A DNA stretch of 64,000 nucleotides. Source: Calonectria ilicicola. Its lineage: Eukaryota; Ascomycota; Sordariomycetes; Hypocreales; Nectriaceae. Positions 45,232 through 57,576 of the stretch are shown piece by piece. How positions within the stretch are numbered: the stretch's first letter is position 1; every line of letters starts with the position of its first letter. Made by a program: the position numbers and the translations under genes. Location: positions 806,001 through 870,000 of the forward strand of contig CP085830.1 in assembly GCA_020809705.1 (NCBI GenBank), written 5' to 3'. The notes beneath the pieces were generated by a model. It was not told the origin of the DNA and did no database searches. It saw only the letters and a list, made by a program, of their open reading frames with translations.

Positions 45232-46214
45232 CTTGAGAGGAGGTGTCTGGTCGATGACCTTGCTAGCTGTGTTCTTGACTTGTTCTGAAGATGAGGGCAC
45301 TAGACACGAAGAAGATGGATATTTAACATTTCTATCTTTACAAGAGCTATGATTTCATGCCCAATCAGTGGCGTCGTGATGTGATTCCCACTCCCACAAT
45401 GGCTGACACCGGATTCCCATACTACACCCCCACGCTCGATCGAGCAAGTCGAGTCTACATACCACGCTCGGATCTCACGGCGGCTGGATCTGAGAGATCT
45501 TGGGGCCTCGATGCAGTACCGATGAACGCTTACCCCGCAAGTTAGATTTCACATGCACGCCGCCACGAGGTGCGTCTCACTTAGATGCGACGGCGTCGTT
45601 CTCGCCGTCAACGAGAGGCTGAAAGGCCAGCCACTTTGACGCGAGATATGGGGAAACGACCTGTCACGCGGAGAAATATCGCAGCTAGTTTCGGCTCCCC
45701 ATAGAAAGTCGGAACTACATTCCATCTTGGAAGCGCCAACCTGATGGAGAGAACTCCATTTCCCCGCACCCAGAGTCTTTGATCTCTCCCCGCTGTCGAT
45801 TTTGTGGAGTTGGACGCGCTAATCCGCGTTTTGGGCCTTTCGGCAAGGGCCACATGGAGGGGGCGATGCTTTAGCGTCGTCTAGTTCGTGGCGATTGTGG
45901 CGGCTGGAGAGGGAAAGTCGAGCCGTCTTTCCCGATCCACTTCTTGGAGATGGTGGCCCTTGGACAAATCGAGTAGCTGGTGACAACGACGACTTGTCAG
46001 CTGTAAGCAATGCACCAGATGTTGAGTGGCGGATAAATATTGAATCAATTGGGAAAGTTTTAGTTATCACTTCCAAGATATTGAGTGAATGAATCGTCAT
46101 CTTCAACCACAATTTGGTATATTTAATCCCCAAGATTTTTACGTGCAATGCTCTTCATGCTCATCAGTCCCATCCTCATCAATTAGCTTCTGTGTCTTGA
46201 CATTGGCTGTCACT
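45232..46214. other. Divergent promoter region of P450 and reductase
   Basis: These 983 bp separate the two start codons. The one notable motif is the inverted repeat at 45589-45609, listed separately. Confidence 0.6.
45589..45609. promoter_or_regulatory. CGG-N11-CCG inverted repeat
   Basis: GACGGCG and CGCCGTC are perfect 7-bp arms around a 7-nt spacer, giving CGG (45591-45593), 11 nt, CCG (45605-45607). This is the geometry bound by dimeric Zn2Cys6 factors such as Gal4. It lies 358 bp from the P450 start and about 605 bp from the reductase start. Chance occurrence is possible: a few such arms are expected in 64 kb. Confidence 0.45.
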
Positions 46215-48376
46215 ATGTCATTTCCACTCCCAGCAGACGCCTCCCAGTTGATGGAGATGCTCAAGACGGCATCGCCCCAAACAGTTGGCGATGTTGCAGC
46301 TCTGATGGCTCTCGCCGCTAGTTCGGCCTTGGTGCTGTACAAGCCTTGGGACCGACCTGATCCTTACCGCTACCTATTTTTTGAGAAACCACAGCTCAAA
46401 AATGGAGGCAACTTGGCGGCCCAAAAGCAGAGCCGCAACATTGCTACGGTGATTGAAGAAACCGTATGTCAACTTTTTCGATGTGCATAGAAACAATTAC
46501 TGACTTGGAATAGAATAGAGACTTGGTCATCTTCTGGGGCTCGCAGTCTGGAACCGCCGAGGCTTTTGCAGCTCGACTTGCCCGAGACTGTCAACTCCGG
46601 TTTGGTCTCAAGGCACTTGCTGCTGATCTGTCAGATTATGACTCTGAGACGATTTCAGCCATCCCCTCATCGAAGATTGCAATTTTCATCATGTCTACTT
46701 TTGGCGAGGGAGATCCCAGTGACAACGCCGGCGACCTCTGGAAGTATCTCCAGGACAAGGGTCCCAAAGAGCCCCTCTCAAACCTCAACTATGCCGCCCT
46801 TGGCTTGGGTAACAGCAACTATCAATACTACAACCGCGTCATTGATGTCGTCACCTCCACCATCAACAAGCTCGGTGCGACTGCAATTCTCCCGGTTGCC
46901 AGAGCTGATGACGCCGTGGGTACCACTGAGACACAATTCATCCAGTGGAAAGAGACTTTGCTGTCTACTCTACAACAGCGAATGAATCTGGAGGAACGTG
47001 AGCCAGTATACCTCCCAGGTCTCAAGGTTGAATTGGATGACTCTCTCGACATTATGGATCTCCACCTTGGAGACCCTATTCAGAAACGCACTTCTTCCTC
47101 TTCGCTTCCCGTCACTCTGCCTGTGCAGAAGTCCTACGAGCTATTCCAAAACTCTACTCGAAATTGCTTACACTTGGATTTCGACTTGAGCGAGGTCACA
47201 GGTTTGGGTTATAAGACTGGTGACCATTTGGCTGTGTGGCCATCCAACCCCGATGACGAGGTCAACAGATTGCTTCGCGTCCTTGGTCTCACAAGCAACC
47301 AAAAGAGCCCAGTTTCAATCAAGTCACTAGACTCTGCCGTCAAAATCCATGTGCCAACACCTACTACACCTGAGGCGCTCTTCCGACATTATCTCGAGAT
47401 CTGTGGTGCCGTCTCACGGGACACCATCCAGGCACTAGTGCAATTTGCTCCTTCGCCTTCCATCGGAACCTTCCTTGAGACTTTGGCCAAGGATGATCAG
47501 AAATTCTCAGAGTTCTCCCAGGCACACTATATGACTTTTGGCCGTCTACTTGAGTTCACAGCCAAAGCCAGTGGCTTGTCTGAAGAAGCAGCTTGGGCAG
47601 GTCTCCCACTGTCCTTCACTGTCGAAACTCTGCGGGCTCTACAACCGCGACTTTATTCCATTTCTAGCAGCAGTATTATATCACCCAAGACACCTAGCGT
47701 CACTGCCCTTGTCGTAAAGACTCCTCTTCCAGATGCACCGGACCAGGTCATCAATGGTCTGGCATCCAACTTTCTCCACTCTGCCTCACTTTTGGCCAAC
47801 TCGCAACCACCACTATCAAATCTCTCCCACTTTATCCAGCACGATCCCATCCCTCGACTACACGTATCAATCCGAAAATCTTCTTTCCGCCCACCTGCAT
47901 CAACCGCCAATATCATTATGATTTCGGCCGGGACCGGTGTCGCACCCTTCCGAGGCTTCCTCCTTGAGAGAGCAAGATTGCATGCCATGGCTAGGCCCGT
48001 GGGACAGACGCTCTTATTCTTCGGGTGCCGAAATCCCGAAGAGGACTACATCTACAAGGAGGAGCTTGAGACAACTGCCAACAGCTTGCCTGGAGCTGAA
48101 CTAATTCCCGTTTTCTCACGTCTCGAGTATGAGGGGAAGCATGGTCGAGGATATGTGCAAGATGCTGTCAGGGCTCGTGGTGAACAGCTGAGCGCTCTAA
48201 TTCTTGACAAACACGCCAGGGTGTACGTTTGTGGACGAGCGGCCATGTCAAGAGAGGTTGCAGCTGCATTAAAGGAGGCTGTTGGGTCAGTGAAGGGCTG
48301 GACTGAAGCCCAGAGGGATGAGTGGTGGACAGGCTGGAGGAGAACCGGTGGATTTTTGGAGGATGTCTGGGGATAA
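46215..48376 (+). CDS. NADPH-cytochrome P450 reductase
   Basis: Two exons, 46215-46463 and 46514-48376, give 703 aa; the 50-nt intron has donor GTATGT and acceptor ATAG. An N-terminal hydrophobic segment (VGDVAALMALAASSALVLY) anchors it in the ER. FMN domain: SQSGTAEAFA, STFGEGDPSDNA, LGLGNSNYQYYN. FAD domain: RLYSISSSS. NADPH part: GTGVAPFRGFL, CRNPEEDYIYKEEL and VYVCGRAAMSREV; the chain ends in GGFLEDVWG, with the aromatic residue typical of these enzymes close to the end. It passes electrons from NADPH to P450s. It shares a promoter region with the P450, so it is likely a second reductase dedicated to that pathway, not the housekeeping one (inference). Confidence 0.94.
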
Positions 48377-48934
48377 AACGAATTGTATGAACGAATGTGG
48401 TTTCAGTTTTTCTGGGATACGGTCATGTCTGAATTAGATCAAGATCATGGAGTTGTTCAATTTTATTACTACATGTTTGAGAACGCGAGTTCCGAATCTG
48501 AGTGATCGTCGTTTTATTGGAGCATTGGTTGAAGCTGATGTTGATCACTAACTAGTGATCATCCTGATCAACGCTTGATCACCACATGGCCCCAGAAGAT
48601 GTTGTTCGTGCGCATACCCTTGCAAGTGGAAAACGTGCACATCGATCAGTAGATCAAGGACCTTAGTAAATGGAAGATCAATAGATACAAATTGGAGATG
48701 TGGTCCAGTGTGCTTATTGGTCATTACATTGGTCTTCACACATATATTTGCAAGCGGACTAATTGTTTTGGGCAGAAGGATAGAAATTATTATTGTCTAG
48801 TCTATAAGCTCATTAAAGCGCCGTTCCCTTCTATGTCATTAAAAATTGTGAATTCCGTCTGTCCAATAGGTGCGTCTTCCTCGGTTCAACAAAGGCCCCG
48901 ACGATGCTCCTCCAAGTTATAGAGTAGCAATCGC
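48377..48934. other. Convergent 3' flanks
   Basis: Between the reductase and small secreted protein genes. AT-rich with several GATCA-containing repeats near 48540-48660 (TGATCA, GATCATC). No gene seen. Confidence 0.5.
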
Positions 48935-49399
48935 TTACTGGGGGAGAGAAGCAGGGGTGTAGGACTGGTCGGGCTTGACAGTAGCGCCGCCAGAGACCTG
49001 CTTGTCGGTGTAGGCAGGGTAGATGATCTGCTTCTTGCTGTTGGAGACAACGGAGAAGGTGGTGAAGCCGTTGCCGGCACCGAACTGGCCGCTCCAGCCA
49101 GAGGTGACGGTGAAGTCGCCGCAGGTGGTGGGACCACCGTTGGCCTGGGAGGCCTTGGCGGTGCTCTTGACCACGTGGGTGCAGCCAGTGGCAGCACCAG
49201 AGCCGGTGCTGATGTTGAACTTCCAGGTGCAGGTCTTGTCGGCGGCATCGCAGGCGCGGTTCATGCTCTGGATGGTCCACTGGGAGTTGGTGGCCATCAT
49301 GGAGACGACATTGTTGACGTCGGAGGTGGAGGCCTCAACGGGAGCGGCAAGGCCAGCAGAGGCGAGGAAAGCAATGGCGGTGGCAGCGGAGAACTTCAT
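48935..49399 (-). CDS. Small secreted protein, 154 aa
   Basis: Intronless, ATG 49399. A signal peptide is clear (MKFSAATAIAFLASAGLA, cleavage near residue 19). Four cysteines (RAC, KTC, TGC, TTC) could form two disulfides. The body has short repeated polar motifs (VTSGWSGQFGAGNGFTTFSVV, in part) seen in a widespread family of fungal small secreted proteins, several of which are expressed on host contact. The role is unknown. Strong third-position C bias produces long open antisense frames, which I treat as shadows. Confidence 0.85.
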   Translation of the reverse strand: MKFSAATAIAFLASAGLAAPVEASTSDVNNVVSMMATNSQWTIQSMNRACDAADKTCTWKFNISTGSGAATGCTHVVKSTAKASQANGGPTTCGDFTVTSGWSGQFGAGNGFTTFSVVSNSKKQIIYPAYTDKQVSGGATVKPDQSYTPASLPQ

Positions 49400-51394
49400 G
49401 TTTGCGGTGGTGGGTGTTTGAAGAAGAAAGGATTAAGTTATTAAGTAGTTGTTGTTGTAAGAGTGAGAGAAAGGAGATTTGTAGCGAGTGTTGTTGAAGC
49501 GATTGTGTGGAAGATGTTGTTGATGAGGATGAGGAAAAAAGACCAGATGAGAGGGAATCTCAATGGCTCTATATACCTTTCAGGTTCACGATTGAATGCA
49601 TACGATGCTCGTAGTTGGCTCTTACGATTACGGATGTCAGTGTTGCAGCCGTTGGGGTGCATCCTTGGCCCATGCCAACGGCTCCGCCGTCAAACCCCAG
49701 CGCTAAGGGGAGATTGTGATAGTCCATTGCCGGGAACGGTAACACAATTGAGGATCTCATACCCCTCCACTCTCATCAGTTGATCTGTGCAGCACGGGAC
49801 TCCAGTTTTTGTTGCATTGCACCCACCGCGGCCGGGCTTTCCGGAATCCGAGAGACTACAATTAGAAAACACAATTGGCATGTTTATTTCTTTATGAGTC
49901 TTATTTAGAAATTTAATTTACTATTCTAGATTATGAACGGCCCAAAATTCACCATCTTCAGATCATTGTATACCAACAACTCGCCGCATCTCAAACCAGC
50001 GGTCTAGTTCTGAGGTTCCCCTCGCTCGTATTTGGCCCTGGCGCCAAGTGGGGATGCCGAACATTGACATCCAGCCTTGCGGCTCGCCACTAAAATTAAG
50101 CCCGTCCATGTGCCGGCAAGAACACGGGGTTACGAGGGGTCAGGAAGGGATCTATTCTTAGCTTGAATGCATGCTTCTCTCTCAGTTTCGAATTGATGAG
50201 CGCCAAACTCCACCGCAAAGGGACCCAAGTTTACTTTACGAAAGGAACTTTTTTTACTCTCCATACGTGATTCCTCGTACTCTACAAAGTTAATATTGGG
50301 ATTAATTAGAACTGAGGCGAACAAGCTTCTTCAACTTTTGGTCACATGGCTGTTCTACAGAACAGCAGATGTTAGGCAGGGATGTACAAGGAAATGAGCC
50401 AGAAGACAACCATCTAAGGCCTAGGTGGTGGTCCAAGTCACGACGTCATGGCATAACAATGCTACCAGAAGGTCAGAGAGAACGTTACCTCGCATAGCGT
50501 GTTCTGGAATAGCTGGTGGATCCAAAACAACTCGTTTGGTTGGCCGCCCCATGGCAGGGTCCGTGGGTATCCCACTTGGCCTCGTATTTGATGGGATGAA
50601 ACTCAAAGTTAGCCCGGGTGGTCGGCCACACGGTTGGACGTAGATTACAGGGCCTCGAGCTCTCAATCTTGTGCTTAATGCCGGGTTCCGGAGTTTCATT
50701 TTCCAATCTGGTTGTATGCAAGTGATGGAGAGACGTTGGCCAACCACACGTGGTAGCCACAGACCGTTTTTTCGTCCCGTCTTCACGGTACGTGCGGACC
50801 GCTCTGAGTCTTGCATATGCTATGTGATTAGTCGTGTCGTAACCGGCGTAGTACTGTCTCAATGGAAGCTGGTAGCTTCGGAATATCGCTTCTACTGTAT
50901 CCCCTTTTGTTCATAACAGACTGGAGATGAGATGCACGGACCATGGCCCGCAACTCCCCGAGTTGTATAGGGTAATGCTAAAGGTTCATGATGTTTCAAG
51001 GTGATTGTTCACTCACCAACATTCAACGCATTCTAAAATTCATCCAGTATCTTCTACTTGCAATAGAATATCTTGAAATTAAAATACAATGTATGTATGA
51101 GTTTTAAGTCCGCCTAAATAAATAAATACAATGCTCTAAAAAGGACCAATCCAGTTCCCAAGTTTTGATAGTTTTCCAACAAAGAACCCCCGCCAGAGGT
51201 GCGCCGCTAATTATATTTTCACAGTTGCAAATATTTCCCTCCTAGTATAAGCTCTTCGTAAAAACATAAAACATAAACATAAACAGATAAGACAATAGAA
51301 ATATTTCCAAAAAAAAAAAAAAAAATGAACTTAATTTGGTCATAGATAATCCATCATTATTTTTATACCAGCCAATCACGGTTTCTCGTCGAGG
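49400..51394. other. Intergenic region (2.0 kb)
   Basis: Promoter of the small secreted protein and 3' flank of the 771-aa gene. An A-run lies near 51308-51325. No gene that I can support. Confidence 0.5.
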
Positions 51395-53912
51395 TCATGC
51401 AGCTGCGCTTGGCTCTTGGGTAGCATTCTTCAGATGCTGCAGTTTTTGAAAGTCATCAAGATCATGAGGATTCACCGCAGGTTGGTTTGTTACGAGGCTA
51501 AACGGCGAGGCCATTGGGCCGTTTATTTGCATTATGGGCGGCCCAAAGTCGAACAGTGTTGTATCAGCTAGCGAAGGGTGCGAGCCCAGATCATCTGGGC
51601 AAGTGAATGACTGTTGATCAAATGGCGCTGAGTATAATTGTTGATCGCCCAGTTGTTGGCCCATTTGTTGCTGATTCACTGGATTTTGGTTGGCCTGCTC
51701 TTGTTGAATTGACCGAAGAAAGGTGCCGGCAGGGACAGAGACCTGCACCACTGGGAGCTGACCTGCATCACTGGTGACCGTGGCCACCCGTAAGTGTAAG
51801 TCAACGAGGGTACCATCCAGCTGAATATTGGTTGTTGAGCCAGGGTCCGGCGGAGTAGCTGGAGGGGACGACGTTGGAGAAGGCTCTGTTGACGTCTCAA
51901 GGGACAGGGTCCTGGGAGACGGCGCCGCAGTCTCGGTCATTGTGATATCCGAAAGCGGAGGAGCATTAAGTGTTCCAGTAGCAGCAGCGTCTCGGAGCTC
52001 ATCAGCGGGCGTATTGATGATGCGTGCAGAGACGGCCGAATCTATGTTTGCAACGATTGCAAAGGCTTGCGACATGATCTGCATTGATTCACTGCGATCA
52101 GGCTGGTATTCATCCACAGAGGCGATGCGCCCGGATTGGACGGCCATTTGAGCCCTCGCAGAGAAAATGGCCTCGAACATTACAGTGCCCTGCTGCTGGA
52201 GACTTGGCTTCTCTGTCTCGTCCGAATCGACTGGGTGTAACTGGTTAGTAGGTGCGGCATGATTTGATTTGAATCACTTATGCTGGATACATACAAGGAG
52301 ATGTGGGTTTCAACAAGCTGGGGAATTGCGCGGCGGGAAAAAGGACATCCCAGATGGCCAAGAAGCATTTCAGCTCATTTTCAAGCCACTCCTTAGAATT
52401 TAGGGCATAATGTTTTTTCCCGGCCTTTTTAATACTCTCACGGACACCCTGCCATTGCTCTTCTGTCATGTAGTATAGGGTGTTGTCTTCAGCCTTCGGG
52501 TCGTCGCCTTCGGCTTTGACCTTAGTTTCCGTTTTCGCCTTTGGTTTGGTGTTTGCTTTGACTTTCGCTTCGGGGGAATGGAACCGATCGAGATGTTGCC
52601 TGTCATCGGAGCTGTTAGCGGGATTCTTGACGGATGCACACTGTGTTTTGGGCTAGACGTACTTCAAGTCGTTGCGCGTTTTGCGGTATACCGAAGCCCG
52701 GCAAGATTGGAAGTTGGGGTTGCTGGCAATGGCAATTCTGAATGCAAGACAGTATGGGCACGCGTAATTCTTGCCAGACTTTCGCCGCTTATCCTCGTGG
52801 CCAGGATTGCCGTGGGCAGGGCCTTGACCAGGGCCGCGACCAGCTCCTCCATTCGATTTGTCCCTTCCACTATTTCGGTCTTGTGAGGCTTTCCGCTTCT
52901 TTGGTTTGTCGGAATTGGATTGAGAGCTGCCATCGGCGCCTGTTGAAGCGGGAGGCTGCACTGCGGTATCGGTCGCGCTGCCGTCATCATCGTTGGCTGG
53001 ACCCGATGTTGCGGCCGAATCACCATCTGTGTGAAGCAGAACAGCTTGTTTCTCGTCGGGGAGATGTTGGACGGCGCGAACAATAAGCTCGGCGTATGTG
53101 GCATCGTCTCGCAGCACCTCTCGGATCGAATCGAAGATGGGAGGATCGGGTTTATTGATTTCGGGATGAACGATTTTCGGCTTAAACGTTTTGGGTGCAG
53201 GCGTCCTCGGCGTGGCGGCTTTGCCTGCAGTCGCAGACGCAGACAACCTAGAGAAACGACTGCCAAGCTCGTAGAGACCAGGGCGCTTTCTGCTACCACG
53301 TTCTCTCACATTGCTTTCGGCATCTGGATTGGCGGTGTCGGCGTCGGCAGGAGCGACAGGCCTTTGCGAGGACTTTCTGGGAGGGATTGCTGACCACGAG
53401 CCGGCTTTGAAGACAGTATTTGTTTGAGCAGTTGAAGGCCCCTTCACGGCGGCGGGGCGCAGCGCCAAGAAGCCATGATGTGAGCTTGATAACACGTAGT
53501 CACTGCTGTCGCTGACGAGAGACGGGAAGCTCGAGGTGAGAGACGTCGACGGGGGCGAATTGAGGGGTAGTTTTCGGCGCACAGCTTGGCCGCTCTCCAA
53601 AGCAGAGAAGACGGCGCTGTAGCCCTCCACGCCTACGCGGTCGACGTTTTGGATGGCGTGCTCTGCAGCTCGGAGGTGTTCTCTGGGGGTTGTGAGGCCG
53701 AGGAAGAAGGCCGTCAACTGGTCCTTGTCGGCGAGAAAGGCTTCGAGAAGAATGGGCTTTGAGGGAGAAAATTAGTTAGCTGGCTTTGCGACGTGACACA
53801 GCCGAAGGTTGGTTCCGCAGGGACCACTAACCAAGTCATGCCCCTCAATAAAAACGCTGCCCCCACCGGATTGGGACTGATTGTCCAATTCCATGCTTCT
53901 TGCCGAGGGCAT
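51395..53912 (-). CDS. C2H2-like zinc finger protein with Gln-rich tail
   Basis: Four exons (53912-53832, 53756-52663, 52599-52295, 52230-51395) give 771 aa. Introns are 75, 63 and 64 nt with donors GTTAGT, GTACGT, GTATGT. The middle holds a Cys/His motif: Cys360 and Cys363 (ACPYC), Cys379, His394 and His399 (KQHLDRFH). In fungi this CPY...C...KQH..R.H layout is a known atypical finger in proteins of unknown role. The N-terminal 350 residues are disordered, with a Lys-rich stretch (KPKKRK) that can act as a nuclear signal. Residues after 400 include a folded part (WLENELKCFLAIWDVLFP) and a Gln/Asn-rich tail, as in transcription regulators. Nuclear function is inference. ATG 53894 is an alternative start. 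Confidence 0.83.
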
Positions 53913-55317
53913 AAAAAGGATGCTGATAATAAGTGAAGAATAATAATTATGATGATATAAGAATAAGAATAATAATATTGTTTATGGGATAAAGTAGGAT
54001 AGAATAGAGGAGTTGAGAAAAAAAGGAGGGACATGGGCGCTTTTCATGCTGCGGAAGCCACCGGACGGTGGTAGGCTTGTTGCGAGGCTTTCTCGACCAC
54101 CGCGCACTTGTTGCATCATTGGCTAACCCGCCGCCCCCACGAACGGGTCTGGCGTTTTTTTTGTTCCTTGGAGATTTGGCACTTTTTCGAATTGCAAAAT
54201 GGCTTGCAAAAAGCAGTTGAAGTATGCAATACATTGTATAGGGGTTGTTTTGAAGGAAAGGATTGATAAAGTTGCGCATTGTTGCGGATGAAGGCGGCCA
54301 TCAATCAAATCGACAGCGGCATACAAACAAGTACACCACCGTCCAGAAGTTAAGAAGTTGAGCCAGGGAGCTTGGGACATGACTGACGTCACTAGTTAGC
54401 CAGGGACCCAACTAGTGAGGTACATAGTGGGCCAGCGGGAGGGCGCCCATGGCCCCCGAACAAACCAAGCCAATTGATGGCAGATTTGCCATCAGAAAGT
54501 GCACAGCAGTTCAGATCCAGCCATCTCTCGCAGTGGCCATGTGGGCCGCGGTGCTGTTCGCACAAGCACGGCCATAGCACTAATGTGCCTTTGCTACTTT
54601 TTGCTGGAAGATATGAGGTGGTGCAGCGGTGCCAAACAGGCGTAGTCATAACTGTATCCACAGCTTTATTTTCCAGTGTATCATGCATGTGCTATGCTAC
54701 TTGCATGCTTGCGCGTTGCAACATGGCAACCTGAACACGCAGCCGCTACAAAAGGTTCATACTCATGTGCTAACACTTTATTTCATTTGGTTACACGTAT
54801 TTGGAGGCTTGCCAAGGCTTTTAGGGTAATAGAGAGAGACCAGAACCAACATAAGGCCAGATACGTGACCCGCAACAGTTCCCTCTGCATCACTACCCAG
54901 CTCGGTTCCTTGATGCTTGAACTTGATTGATAAGAGAATTAATATTTACCATGATCGCTTTCAATATTTAATTGAAAAACTCTTGATTTGTATAAAAGAG
55001 TTATAGATTATTGGTGCTTAATGCTTGTTTTATGGATCTAAGGTATGTTGACTTTTTACCCGCGGCCTACTTTCTTTTCCAATGTCTGCGACCGTCTATT
55101 TTCACAACTCGACCACGGCGCACTTTCATGTCTTTCTACCACAATGGCCACAAAGTTCGTCCCCTTGTACACATCAGTTGCCTTCTTTTGTCCCCGTTTA
55201 TTATTTAACACCTGGGTTGCGCACCACTTCTCAATCTTAGAATGTAGCCATCCTAACTTCAAACTCTCTGCACTTTTGCCTTACCCGCTGCACCGTCCCC
55301 GTCCCCGCCCCTAAGCC
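53913..55317. other. Divergent intergenic region
   Basis: Between the zinc finger gene (minus) and a small conserved gene (plus). AT-rich with TAATAATA-type stretches near 53930-53980. No gene seen. Confidence 0.5.
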
Positions 55318-55913
55318 ATGTACTCCCAAATCCTCATCCCCACTGCCCCGCAGGGTCAGCGGTGCTGTCTCGTCCTCTTCAAGTCTTCGACGGGAACCAT
55401 TCAGGCCGAGTACATCCCCGTCCCCATTGTCGAGCCTCCCGAGGCCTTTATGCAAAATGTCAAGGGCCTTTACGAGGGCAAGGCTAGCAACGCTAAGCGG
55501 GCCTACTATCGCTGCCTGCTTTTGAGCATGCCCATTGTCTCTACTGTCAACATTTGGGAGGCTAGTCTCAAACCGTGCCAAATCTCCACTAATTGCACCT
55601 GACTCTAACACTTCATTAGATGGCTACCCCCTCGAGCCCCGACCACAACGCCTTTATCCGCGAGGTCGCTTTCGACGATGCCCTTAGCCAGGCCCTGCGC
55701 AAGCCCGAGTGCCTCGCCAACACGCCGCCCGCCCTCTTCCTCAGCGACTACAATGACATCTTTATGGATGTTGGCCACAACGCAAACCTGCCGTCGCGCG
55801 CCATCATGGTCCACCTCCGCCAGGACCCTGTCGCTGCAAAGATTGCTGGTTTCCTGATTTCTGGACTTTCGCTTGGTCTCGGAATCGGACTGAAGGTCGC
55901 TGGAGTATCGTGA
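55318..55913 (+). CDS. Small conserved protein of unknown function, one uncertain intron
   Basis: Exon 1 starts at ATG 55318 (MYSQILIPTAPQGQRC). Exon 2 (55620-55913) ends in a hydrophobic segment (GFLISGLSLGLGIGLKVAGV) and contains FLSDYNDIFMDVGHNA. The acceptor is clear (CTCTAAC branch, CATTAG at 55619). The donor is not: no GT fits both frame and sense. A donor AAG|GC at 55483 would keep the frame and give 152 aa with a 137-nt GC-AG intron. A GTCAAG donor eight codons earlier, after AAT, is an alternative. The unspliced first frame ends at 55602 after 94 codons, and its last third looks non-coding. I infer one protein with a C-terminal glycine-rich membrane-like segment. Function unknown. 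Confidence 0.55.
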
Positions 55914-57327
55914 GATGAGTCTTTGAACTAGGGTGCATTGACCTTGCTGGATTTGCGACACATGTGCATAGGTAAAAAGGGAAAAAAAATATATTATGGG
56001 GAAAATTGAAATAAAATGACATCATTAACGAGTGATATAATTATTTATTATTATTTTGAATAAAACAACTGCTCTTGCTTCATCATGCTGTGATTTTCTA
56101 GGGGGCTGAGCCATGAAGGAACGTGGCTGTGTCTGTGCCTGCAACTCCGCTCTTGATGATGAATACCTGCCAGGATACCCAACAGCAAACTTGCCTTTAA
56201 GATATGTTCTAATACATCTCACAACAGCTGAAGGAATATGGCGCCGATTCTTTTAAAATTAAATATTGATTTTCATTGCCGATTGGGCTACCGCCACTTA
56301 TTTGCTTTTATTTTTGTATTTTTATTATAATTTCCCAAGACAACACAACTGCGTTGCCACCCTACAGTAGGAAAACAAGCTTATTCGCACTGAGACGCCA
56401 GTGTAGTAAATATAGCGTTTTGTCACGCTCACGTCCAAACAAGCTTCTTAATTCACTGAGATAAAAGCCGTCTTGCGTTTCGAGCGGCTGAAATCGCATG
56501 GCCCAAGTTTAAGTTGTTGCGTTGGGCTAATTTGGCCGAGTGTAGATTTCAGTGTTTCAAGATGGGTGTGCAGGTCCCGCACGACACGGCGAGTGTCCAT
56601 GGCTGATGCCGCAACTACGCACTGAATCAACTGCGCTTTGAGTGCAGTTCATTTATTTAGTGCCTTCGGCCAAAGTTAACCCTCTTTAAAAGGAGATTAG
56701 ACTAAAACTGGGTTAAAAACACATGCGTCCCGCGCGTTGAATCAATTAATTCGCGAGACATTGTGACAACTCACGCTTTGACCAAACCTTGTTCAACCTC
56801 GGCAGAATGACAGGTGGCGCCGAAGTAATAAACAGGGTGAATTAAAGGCCGAGGAGCCATATTTCACAGGGACAGAGTGTCTCAATTTTACTGCGAACCC
56901 TTAATATTTCTAGTATCTACTTGGGGGGGGGGGGTAGGTGGTAGATTGACTGTGGTACTACGTTTCCAATTTGAATGATATCACCATCACAACATGAGTA
57001 GGCAATTAACCATTCAGGCCTTGTTTTATCAGTGTATCATCATCATCGAGTTCCCTGAACACAACATGCACCGGGTAATAGAGTCACAATAGATAAATCA
57101 AGGAATTATATTGAAAGCTAATCGATCTCTCTTGTGATGTCATTCTCCTAATGAGTTTCCCATGCATTCTCTTTCCCAGCTTTTGGCAAATAAGTCCACC
57201 CAGTAAATTTCCCACAGGGGCCAGTTATGGCGGCCTTATTTTTAGTCGTTGACCTGGAAGTCTGATGTTTGATGGAGATGACTCTTTGAGATAGAGTGCG
57301 GCTAGGCAAGCTTGAAGGTAGATAGTT
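55914..57327. other. Intergenic region (1.4 kb)
   Basis: Between two convergent genes. It holds a G12 tract at 56923-56934 and AT-rich DNA. No gene seen. Confidence 0.5.
56923..56934. repeat. G12 homopolymer
   Basis: Twelve consecutive G on the plus strand. Length is prone to sequencing and replication slippage; no regulatory role is evident. Confidence 0.8.
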
Positions 57328-57576
57328 TTAAGTTGAGCATCCCTGTCGGAGCTGTGCAGCCCATTTGGTGATGCATTTGTTTCCGGTGAGCGGGTTATCA
57401 GGCTGGCCTGGTGGGCAAGCGCATTTGAAGTTTGTGTTGCATACGATTGAGCAGCGGCCCTTTGGATATTCGCAAGACATACCCCCCCAAGGGCAGTTCT
57501 TCGGCTCCTGGGCTAGAGCGTTGCTGGCTAGACCAAGAAGGAGGAGAGTTGAGGTGAAGATCTGGGTGGTATGCAT
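57328..57576 (-). CDS. Small secreted 8-cysteine protein (paralog A)
   Basis: ATG 57576 gives 82 aa with a signal peptide (MHTTQIFTSTLLLLGLASNALA). The mature part has eight cysteines that align with those of the protein at 58578; shared motifs are YPKGRC, the VC that follows, CPPGQ and DNPLTG. Longer starts in the same frame would bury the signal peptide. Intronless. The fold and role are unknown; size, secretion and Cys density fit effector-like or antimicrobial-like small proteins. It stands head-to-head with its paralog, about 1.0 kb apart. Confidence 0.8.
   Translation of the reverse strand: MHTTQIFTSTLLLLGLASNALAQEPKNCPWGGMSCEYPKGRCSIVCNTNFKCACPPGQPDNPLTGNKCITKWAAQLRQGCST

Noticed and set aside
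49023..49421. Open frame antisense to the small secreted protein
   Set aside because: Shadow of a highly biased gene; no signal or domain.
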